Assembly (NCBI GenBank): GCA_017515355.1
Contig: JAFWGD010000222.1
Coordinates: 1 to 10,838, forward strand
Direction: 5' to 3'
Length of the DNA stretch: 10,838 nucleotides
DNA from: Coriobacteriales bacterium
Lineage (GTDB): Bacteria; Actinomycetota; Coriobacteriia; Coriobacteriales; CADBOM01
Shown: positions 4,947 to 10,838 of the stretch, in pieces
Layout of the letters: every line of letters begins with the position of its first letter
Position numbering within the stretch: position 1 is the first letter of the stretch
The notes under the pieces: model-generated
Databases searched by the model: none
Told to the model about the DNA's origin: nothing
The model's input: only the letters and a program-made list of their open reading frames with translations
Made by a program: the position numbers and the translations under genes

Positions 4947-6896
4947 ATGAGCAAAAGGTATCCGAACCTGATGACCCCGATCAAGGTCGGAAACATGACG
5001 ATGAAGAATCGTCTCGAGTTCTCGCCCATGGTCTGCTGCCTCACCAGCGCCTCCGGTGAGGTTACGACCGATTACGTCAACTTCATCGAGATGCAGGCCA
5101 AGACCGGTGTCGCGCTGATCACCATCGGCGCCACCGCAATCGATGAGGAGACCGGCATCGACTTCTACGGCGAGCTCAACATCTGCAGGGATTCGATGAT
5201 CATGGGCCTCGCCCGCATCGCCGATGCGGCCCATCGTCACGGCGCGAAGATCTCCGCCGAGATGGTCCACGCCGGGCGCAACGCAGATCCCGATCAGCTT
5301 GCCACCCCGTACGCTCTCGCGCCGACTCCTCTGCCTGGCCGCGCCAAGTGGGTCAAGGAGATGGAGCAGCCCGAGATCGACCACCTTATCAAGCAGTATG
5401 CCGATTGCGCGTATCGCCTGAAGACCGCCGGATTCGACATGTGCACGATCCACGGCGCTCACGGCAACATGGTCGCATCGTGGCTCTCGCCGGCGTTCAA
5501 CCATCGCACTGACCACTATGGCGGATCGTTCGACAACCGCTGCAGGCTTCCGCTGCAGATCCTCGAGGCAATCCGCGACAAGTGCGGCAACGACTTCGGC
5601 ATCGAGTACCGCATCTCTGGCGATGAGATCCTCCCCGAGGGCATGCGCATCGAGGACACCATCAGGTTCCTCGAGAAGGCCCAGGATTATATCGACCTGG
5701 TCAACTGCTCGCGCGGACTGCTCGTCGATCCCGACTACGAGTTCTACACCATGCCTCCGTACTATCATCCGTTCGCGCACAACGTCGGCTATTCCGAGGC
5801 TATGAAGAAGGCTCTGAAGATCCCGGTCTCCGTTGTAGGATCGATCAAGAACCCCGACATGGCCGAGGAGATCCTCGCTGCCGGCAAGGCCGACATGGTC
5901 GCTATGGCTCGCGGCTTCCTCGCCGACCCGGACATGCTCCACAAGTGCAAGCGCGGTGCGAGCGAGGACGTCCGTCCCTGCCTGCGTTGCTATCAGGTCT
6001 GCTGCGGAAACACCTCCGTGGGCATCCCGATCTCCTGCGCGATCAACCCCGCTCTCGGCAACGAGGCCAAGTACGAGGTCATCACCCCGTCGCCGTGGCC
6101 GAAGAAGGCCGTCGTCGTCGGTGGCGGCCCTGCTGGCATGATGGCTGCCCAGACGCTGCGCCAGCGCGGTCATGAGGTCGTCCTGTTCGAGGCCTCCGAC
6201 ACCCTTGGCGGCCGTCTGAACCAGATCAACCACCTTCCCTTCAAGGAGGACCTGCGCCAGTACACCGAGTGGGACATCCGCACCACGATGAACTGCGGCG
6301 CCGACATTCGCCTCAACACCAAGGCTACTCCCGAGATCGTCGCGGCCGAGAATCCAGATCTGCTCTACCTCGCAGTAGGCGCGGATCTCTTCGTCCCGCC
6401 GATTCGGGGCATGGATCGCCCCGAGGTAGTCGATGTCGTCTCCGTCGATAGCGAGCAGGTCGAGGTTGGCGACAAGGTCGTCGTCTGCGGCGCCGGCATG
6501 AGCGGCCTCGAGTGCGCTCTCGGCCTCGCCATGAAGGGCAAGGAGGTCACCGTCGTCGACATGAAGGAGCGCAACGAGATGGGCCTCGAGATCTTCATCG
6601 CAGTGCGCAACATGCTCTTCAAGCTCCTCAAGGACAACAACGTTACGATCATCGGCGGAAACACCGTCGAGTTCGTCGATGACGAGGGCGTCCACATCAT
6701 GGATCACAACTGGCGCAAGAGCGTTCTGCCCTGCGACTCCGTCGTCACTGCATTCGGCATGAAGCCGATCACTGAGAACTTCGAGGAGTTCGAGGATCTC
6801 GTTCCCGAGACCTACATCATCGGCGACTGCGGCGGAATGCCCATGAGCATCGCGAACGCCTGCTACACCGCCTTCCACGAGACGGTCCGCTTCTAG
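4947..6896 (+). CDS. FMN/Fe-S/FAD ene-reductase (2,4-dienoyl-CoA reductase / BaiCD-like)
   Basis: A 649-residue cytoplasmic oxidoreductase of the old yellow enzyme family with a flavodoxin-reductase-like tail, as in FadH, BaiCD and trimethylamine dehydrogenase. N-terminal TIM barrel (1-340) with HGAHGN (169-174), NHRTDHYGGSFDNR (185-198), YRISGDE (221-227), VVGSI (296-300) and MARGFLADPD (320-329), together the FMN site. A [4Fe-4S] cluster is expected at C345, C348, C352 and C364 (CX2CX3CX11C, the FadH-like spacing). C-terminal FAD site VGGGPAG (391-397) and NAD(P)H site CGAGMSG (514-520). Such enzymes pass electrons from NAD(P)H through FAD and Fe-S to FMN and reduce an activated C=C bond. 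ATG 4947 is chosen for AAGGAG seven bases upstream. It converges on its paralogue across a shared terminator. The substrate cannot be read from sequence; bile-acid, flavonoid/isoflavone, cinnamate-type or dienoyl substrates are known for relatives. Confidence 0.92.
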   Translation: MSKRYPNLMTPIKVGNMTMKNRLEFSPMVCCLTSASGEVTTDYVNFIEMQAKTGVALITIGATAIDEETGIDFYGELNICRDSMIMGLARIADAAHRHGAKISAEMVHAGRNADPDQLATPYALAPTPLPGRAKWVKEMEQPEIDHLIKQYADCAYRLKTAGFDMCTIHGAHGNMVASWLSPAFNHRTDHYGGSFDNRCRLPLQILEAIRDKCGNDFGIEYRISGDEILPEGMRIEDTIRFLEKAQDYIDLVNCSRGLLVDPDYEFYTMPPYYHPFAHNVGYSEAMKKALKIPVSVVGSIKNPDMAEEILAAGKADMVAMARGFLADPDMLHKCKRGASEDVRPCLRCYQVCCGNTSVGIPISCAINPALGNEAKYEVITPSPWPKKAVVVGGGPAGMMAAQTLRQRGHEVVLFEASDTLGGRLNQINHLPFKEDLRQYTEWDIRTTMNCGADIRLNTKATPEIVAAENPDLLYLAVGADLFVPPIRGMDRPEVVDVVSVDSEQVEVGDKVVVCGAGMSGLECALGLAMKGKEVTVVDMKERNEMGLEIFIAVRNMLFKLLKDNNVTIIGGNTVEFVDDEGVHIMDHNWRKSVLPCDSVVTAFGMKPITENFEEFEDLVPETYIIGDCGGMPMSIANACYTAFHETVRF

Positions 6897-6939
6897 CAGA
6901 AGGCCATCGGCCGCTTCGGCCGGTTCCAAGCCACAAGCA

Positions 6940-6970
6940 AAGAGCCCGGGTGCGAAACCCGGGCTCTTCT
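6940..6970. terminator. Bidirectional intrinsic terminator between the two convergent ene-reductase genes
   Basis: AAGAGCCCGGGT (6940-6951) pairs perfectly with ACCCGGGCTCTT (6957-6968), a 12-base-pair stem with the five-base loop GCGAA. On the plus strand it is followed by CTCGTTTCC and on the minus strand by GCTTG, so the T-tracts are short, but the stem is very strong and sits between two convergent stops (6896 and 7012). A smaller palindrome, CGGCCG-ctt-CGGCCG, lies just before it at about 6908-6922. Confidence 0.85.
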
Positions 6971-7009
6971 CGTTTCCATGCGCCGTTCAAGCGCTATGGG
7001 GAGGATGCG

Positions 7010-8962
7010 CTAGATCAGGCAAGCCATCGTGTAGGCCTTGAAGTTTGCGCCCTTGATGTTGCCGATGACGTTGGCATCGCCGACCTTGTAGGTGTCGATG
7101 ATAAGGCCGTCGAGCTCCGCGATGACATCCCTGCGCGGAACCATTCCGAATGCGTCGACAACGTAGTCGGCCTCGAAGAAGCTCTCGTTGCCATCGGCAC
7201 CGACGGTCTTGACGCCATTGCCGGAAATCTCGGTGACGCGCTGCTCGCCGACCATCTTCACGTTGTTGTCGCCGATGAGCATCATCAGCATGTTGCGGGT
7301 GATTCCCGCGAGGCCGCTGGCGAAGCTGTCGGTCGGAATCATGTCGAGAACCGTGACATCGCAACCGCGCATCGCGAGATCGAGAGCGCACTCGCAACCG
7401 GAAACGCCGCCGCCGCAGACGACTACCTTGCCTTGAGGCTCGACCTCGCCGCGATCGACTGCGAGGACGCCGTAAGCGTTATCGAGTCCCGGAATCGGAG
7501 GCTTGGCGGGAGTGGAGCCGACTGCGATGAAGAGGACGTCGGGGTTCATATCCTCGACGAACTTCGCATCGACCTTGGTGTTGAGCAGGATCTCGGCTCC
7601 GCAGTTCATCGTGGTGCGAACCGCCCACTCGTAGTACTTCTTGAGGTCGCCCTTGAACGAGAAGTTGCAGATGCTCGGGAGGACGCCGCCGAGCTGGTCG
7701 GATGCCTCGGCCAGCGTGACCTTGTGGCCGCGTGCTACGAGGGTCCTGGCCGCCTGCATGCCAGCGGTTCCGCCACCGACGACCAGAACGGTCTTCGGCT
7801 CGTCGGCCTTGTAGATCTTGTCATACGGAGGAAGCATGTCGAGGCTCGGGTTGACCGCGCAGCGTCTCCAGCTGCCGAAGGTCTCGGCGCAACCGAAGCA
7901 GCGCAGGCACGGGGTGACATCCTCGGGCTTGCCCTTGAGCGTCTTGTGGATCATATCCGGGTCGGCCATCAGCTGACGGCAGACAACGCCGACATCCGCA
8001 CTTCCGGAGGCGATGATATCTTCGATCATCTCGAGAGAATCGAGTCCGCCGACGACCGAAACGGGGATCTTGATCTCTTCGCAGTCCTTGATCTGCTTTG
8101 CCAGCGGGACGTTGAGACCGCGCGGGTTGTAGTAGGGAGGCATGCAGTAGAAGGAAGCGCGCCAATCGACCACGAGGCCGGAGGAGATGTGAGCGATGTC
8201 GATGTATTCCTGCGCGAGCTTGATGAACTCGATGACCTCTTCGATGCCCATTCCGCCCTCGACGCGCTCGTCGCCGGAGATGCGCATCTCGACTGCGATG
8301 TCGTTTCCGATGGCCTCGCGGACGGCCTTGAGGAGCCTCAGCGGGAAGCGGAAGCGGTTCTCGAGCGATCCGCCGTACTCGTCAGTGCGCTTGTTGGTGA
8401 GCGGGCTGAGGAACTGGGCGATCAGGTTGCCATGCGCAGCGTGCATCATGATCATGTCGAAGTTGCAGCGCTTTGCACGCAGCGCGCAGTCGACATAGCT
8501 GTTGATGACCTGCTGCATGTCGTCCTCGTCCATGACCTTGATGTTCTCCTGCTGGCCAGGGATCGGCACGTTGGACGGAGCGAGCGCGTACGGCTTCTTG
8601 TTGAGCGCCGGGTCGGCGCCGCGGCCTGCATGTACGAGCTCGATCGAGATCTTGGCATCGTGGATGTGCGCAGCCTCGGTCACGCGGACGAGGTTGCAGC
8701 AGCAGTTGTCGTTCGTGAGATCGATCGTCGAGGCGTAGTCGATTGCGGTATCGCGATCGACCGGGGTTGCATAGATCGTGATCAGGCCGACGCCGGTGCG
8801 GGCCTGCTTCTCGATGCTGCGGACGAAGTCGTTTGTGGGCTCGCCCTGTGCGGTAACCATGTTCAGCGCGTGGGGCGCGAACTGGATGCGGTTCTTCAAG
8901 GTGATCGGTCCAACCTTGAGGGGCGACAAGGTCAGGGGGTACTTGGCGGCTGGTAGTGCCAT
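7010..8962 (-). CDS. FMN/Fe-S/FAD ene-reductase paralogue with altered Fe-S cysteine spacing
   Basis: A 650-residue paralogue of the enzyme at 4947-6896, with the same domain order: FMN-binding TIM barrel with HAAHGN (174-179), NKRTDEYGGSLENRFRF (190-206), MRISGDE (226-232) and VVGGL (303-307); Fe-S cysteines C352, C355, C358 and C368; FAD site VGGGTAG (395-401); NAD(P)H site CGGGVSG (516-522). The cysteine spacing is CX2CX2CX9C, shorter than in its neighbour. A CCC triplet at 87-89 is unusual. Shared stretches such as RTTMNCGA (449-456) followed by LNTK confirm the paralogy. The ATG at 8962-8960 is preferred because AAAGGAG lies five bases upstream; the in-frame ATG at 8977 would place that Shine-Dalgarno inside the gene. 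It is on the same strand as, and downstream of, the glycyl radical enzyme gene (278 bases apart). Likely an NAD(P)H-dependent C=C reductase; substrate unknown. Confidence 0.92.
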   Translation of the reverse strand: MALPAAKYPLTLSPLKVGPITLKNRIQFAPHALNMVTAQGEPTNDFVRSIEKQARTGVGLITIYATPVDRDTAIDYASTIDLTNDNCCCNLVRVTEAAHIHDAKISIELVHAGRGADPALNKKPYALAPSNVPIPGQQENIKVMDEDDMQQVINSYVDCALRAKRCNFDMIMMHAAHGNLIAQFLSPLTNKRTDEYGGSLENRFRFPLRLLKAVREAIGNDIAVEMRISGDERVEGGMGIEEVIEFIKLAQEYIDIAHISSGLVVDWRASFYCMPPYYNPRGLNVPLAKQIKDCEEIKIPVSVVGGLDSLEMIEDIIASGSADVGVVCRQLMADPDMIHKTLKGKPEDVTPCLRCFGCAETFGSWRRCAVNPSLDMLPPYDKIYKADEPKTVLVVGGGTAGMQAARTLVARGHKVTLAEASDQLGGVLPSICNFSFKGDLKKYYEWAVRTTMNCGAEILLNTKVDAKFVEDMNPDVLFIAVGSTPAKPPIPGLDNAYGVLAVDRGEVEPQGKVVVCGGGVSGCECALDLAMRGCDVTVLDMIPTDSFASGLAGITRNMLMMLIGDNNVKMVGEQRVTEISGNGVKTVGADGNESFFEADYVVDAFGMVPRRDVIAELDGLIIDTYKVGDANVIGNIKGANFKAYTMACLI

Positions 8963-9240
8963 GCTTGCTCCTTTCATCGCTTGCTTTCGCTAACGCAATA
9001 TGCCGAAGGCCCTTCCATCCTTGGGCAATGATTCAATGTACAGCCTTTTCATTCTAAACCACTTGTCAGGGTTTTGTGCCGAATCATCCCAATATCGTGA
9101 ATGCATCTTGCCAAATCCCTCCGATGGAGCCTGCGACGGCTCAGGATTCCTTCGAAAGGGGATATGAATCAGGAGATCTCGCCGGAAACTTCCCGACGAG
9201 ACCTCCGAAACGTGCCGATATGTTGCACGGGAGCAGGAGC
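8963..9240 (-). promoter_or_regulatory. Intergenic region between the glycyl radical enzyme and the second ene-reductase
   Basis: No gene is seen on either strand in these 278 bases apart from antisense frames that look like chance. The right part holds a strong hairpin (separate entry). A small inverted repeat GAGCC/GGCTC lies at about 9127-9142 without a T-run. Closer to the ene-reductase, the minus strand is AT-rich and has a TAGAAT hexamer about 90 bases before the start; no good -35 partner is seen. The layout suits termination or RNA processing after the upstream gene and a new promoter for the downstream one. Confidence 0.4.
9172..9206 (-). terminator. Long hairpin after the glycyl radical enzyme gene
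   Basis: Read on the minus strand, GGAGGTCTCGTCGGGAA pairs with TTCCGGCGAGATCTCC across a two- to three-base turn: about 16 pairs including two G-U wobbles and one bulged G. It lies 34 bases after the stop codon of the glycyl radical enzyme. The wobbles become A-C mismatches if the other strand is transcribed, so the fold is suited to the transcript of this gene. There is no T-tract afterwards, so it may be a Rho-independent-like stop of low efficiency or a 3'-end stabilising/processing hairpin. Confidence 0.55.
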
Positions 9241-10838
9241 CTAGCCGACTTCCTGCTCGGTGCGGCGGATGAGGTCGTTTTGGCTCTCCTCGGCCTGCTC
9301 GACGAAGTAGGCGGAGAATCCGGCGACGCGGACGATGAGGTCCTTGTGCTTCTCAGGATCGATTTGCGCTTCCTTCATCGTCTTGGAGTCGACGAAGTTG
9401 AGCTGGATCTCCATGCCGTTGTAATCGAAGAAGTAGGTCTCGATGAGGTCGCGGACCTTGCTGCGGGTCTGCTCGTTGGCGATGATGTTGTGTCCGAACT
9501 TCATGTTGAACAGCGTGCCGTTTCCGTACTCGAAGCAGTCGTATTCGCTGACCGACTTGAGCACTGCGAGCGGGCCGTTGACGTCGCGGGTCTGGACTCC
9601 GGAGATGCCGTCGGCCAGAGGCTCGCCGGTGTAGCGGCCGTCAGGCGTGGCGGTCGTCATCGTTCCGAAGACGACGTTGCAGGTTACCGGGAAGGTTCCG
9701 GCCTGGTAGATGCCATTGAGGGTCATGTGGCCATTCGAGATCTCGGCGAAGACATGGAAGACCCAGCGGCCGAACTCGTCGACGTAGGGGTCGCCGTTGC
9801 CGAAGTGCGGGCACTCGTTGACGATGGCCGCGTGGACCTGCTCGCCAAGCTCGCCCTCCCAGTTCGCCATCATCGCGTCGTAGAACTCGCGGGTGGTGAA
9901 GCGCTTCGTCTTGAAGCAGAGCGTGTCGATCGCCGCGAGAGAGTCGGCGACGTTGCCGGTTCCGATCGAGGAGATGCCGCAGCTGGTGTACTTCGCGCCG
10001 TTGTTCATGACGTCGCGACCCTGCTCGAGGCAGCCTTCCATGGCGGCGGAGACGATCGGCACGGGCAGGTTGTGCCTCGTCACGTACTGGTACGCGCACG
10101 TGTTGTCGATCTCCCACTTCATGAAGAACTTGAGCTGGTCATAGTAGGCTTGCTTGACCTGCTCGATGTTCTCCATCTCATACGGGTAGCCAGTGGAGAG
10201 GCCGGTCTGGACGGGCTCGGGCGCGCCGGGGAACTGGAATGGGTTGGTTCCGTTGTTGATGGCGTGCAGGAGCGCTGCGGGCAGGTTGATGTATGCCTCG
10301 CCGCCGCCGGTGGAGCCGCACTGCGGCCAGCTGTTGCCGGTGCCGCCTAGCTCGATGCAGCCGACGATCGAGTAGTCGCGCGCATCCTCAAGGGTGAAGC
10401 CGCGGCGCATCAGCGTCGGGATGATTACGTCGTCGTTCTCGAAAGAGGGGAGTCCGGAGACGACTGCGATGGTATTGAAGACCTGATCCCAGAGCTCATC
10501 GGGCATGTTCTGGTGGATGCGGCAGGTCACGCACGGCTGCGCATGGCCGAGGCGCTCGGTGACGCGCAGGCACATGTAGGTGATGTCGTTGGTGGCATCG
10601 GAGCCGTCGCGGAGCACTCCGCCGACGGTGATGAGCTGACCCGAGCCGTAACCTGGGCCCGAACGGGTGGCCCTGTGGCTCCAAGGCTTGTTCATCTCCG
10701 CGAACTTGAGGTACCAGAGATCCATGAGCTCCTGGGCTTCGTCGCGAGTGATGCGCCCCTCTGCGAGATCCTTCTCGTAGAAGGAGTTGAAGTACTGGTC
10801 GACGCGTCCGATCGAGATGCCGTGGAGCTGGGCGTCGA
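9241..10838 (-). CDS. Glycyl radical enzyme (PFL-like dehydratase/lyase/decarboxylase class), N-terminus outside window
   Basis: The last 531 residues of an oxygen-sensitive glycyl radical enzyme; relatives are about 780-900 residues, so roughly a third is missing beyond the right edge. The visible part opens with GISIGRVDQYFNSFYEKDL and RITRDEAQEL, typical of pyruvate formate-lyase-like proteins. The active-site motif VGCIEL has its thiyl Cys at codon 10359-10357 and a Glu two residues later; CxE is characteristic of the eliminase and decarboxylase branches, not of pyruvate formate-lyase itself (CC). It is followed by GNSWPQCGSTGGGEAYINLP. The radical site RVAGFSAYF has its Gly at 9321-9319, 25 residues before the C-terminus, as expected. 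A radical-SAM activating enzyme must install the radical; none is encoded in this window, so it may lie upstream, outside. I cannot assign the substrate (glycerol/diol, choline, hydroxyproline, isethionate or arylacetate types are alternatives). Confidence 0.93.
   Translation of the reverse strand, partial: DAQLHGISIGRVDQYFNSFYEKDLAEGRITRDEAQELMDLWYLKFAEMNKPWSHRATRSGPGYGSGQLITVGGVLRDGSDATNDITYMCLRVTERLGHAQPCVTCRIHQNMPDELWDQVFNTIAVVSGLPSFENDDVIIPTLMRRGFTLEDARDYSIVGCIELGGTGNSWPQCGSTGGGEAYINLPAALLHAINNGTNPFQFPGAPEPVQTGLSTGYPYEMENIEQVKQAYYDQLKFFMKWEIDNTCAYQYVTRHNLPVPIVSAAMEGCLEQGRDVMNNGAKYTSCGISSIGTGNVADSLAAIDTLCFKTKRFTTREFYDAMMANWEGELGEQVHAAIVNECPHFGNGDPYVDEFGRWVFHVFAEISNGHMTLNGIYQAGTFPVTCNVVFGTMTTATPDGRYTGEPLADGISGVQTRDVNGPLAVLKSVSEYDCFEYGNGTLFNMKFGHNIIANEQTRSKVRDLIETYFFDYNGMEIQLNFVDSKTMKEAQIDPEKHKDLIVRVAGFSAYFVEQAEESQNDLIRRTEQEVG

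Noticed and set aside
4944..6929. A 661-codon open frame antisense to the first ene-reductase
   Set aside because: It mirrors a gene with clear domains and a good ribosome binding site. Its peptide is a monotonous Asp/Val/Leu/Ala/His mix, typical of the frame opposite GC-rich codons, and it has no recognisable motif.
6950..8956. A 668-codon open frame antisense to the second ene-reductase
   Set aside because: Same reasoning: it is the complement of a gene with FMN, Fe-S, FAD and NAD(P)H motifs, and no domain is visible in the antisense peptide.

Overview
The window looks like chromosomal DNA from a GC-rich anaerobic actinobacterium, most likely a Coriobacteriia member (Eggerthellaceae-like). 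FhaA and FhaB forkhead proteins encoded beside a PP2C phosphatase and an integral-membrane Ser/Thr kinase are an actinobacterial hallmark. A glycyl radical enzyme plus two large flavin/Fe-S ene-reductase-type proteins points to a strict anaerobe, as in gut Coriobacteriia. The assignment rests on gene content and protein style only; no search was run.

Layout. (1) Positions 1-208, plus strand: the last 68 residues of a GH36-type alpha-galactosidase. (2) Positions 219-4465, all minus strand, read right to left: Ser/Thr kinase with a polytopic membrane domain, a 154-bp gap, fhaA-like, fhaB-like and a PP2C phosphatase. The last three are packed with a 3-bp gap and a 4-bp overlap. Two genes of this signalling block are broken in this sequence. 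The kinase has a 1-base frameshift near 3629 that separates the catalytic domain from the membrane domain. The phosphatase has an in-frame TGA at 342-344 where a Cys codon is expected, and its homology ends abruptly right after the GGHD motif, a few bases from the alpha-galactosidase stop. (3) Positions 4594-4681, plus strand: a complete tRNA-Leu(CAG), followed at once by a clean intrinsic terminator. (4) Positions 4947-6896 (plus) and 7010-8962 (minus): two convergent paralogues of 649 and 650 residues, of the 2,4-dienoyl-CoA reductase / BaiCD / NADH:flavin oxidoreductase type, separated by a strong bidirectional hairpin terminator. (5) Positions 9241-10838, minus strand: the C-terminal two-thirds of a glycyl radical enzyme with GCIEL active-site and RVAGFSA radical motifs, running off the right edge.

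How the parts may work together. The kinase would phosphorylate targets whose phosphothreonines are read by the FHA domains of FhaA and FhaB, and the phosphatase would reverse this. In actinobacteria this circuit controls cell-wall growth. The right half is metabolic. A glycyl radical eliminase could produce an unsaturated or carbonyl product, and the ene-reductases could use activated C=C bonds as electron sinks. That link is inferred from neighbourhood and shared strand only.

I see no CRISPR array, insertion sequence, integrase or clear new defence-type system here. The most informative anomalies are the damaged kinase/phosphatase pair, the abrupt phosphatase/alpha-galactosidase junction, the different Fe-S cysteine spacing in the two ene-reductase paralogues, and the unassigned glycyl radical enzyme with a wobble-paired hairpin just downstream.
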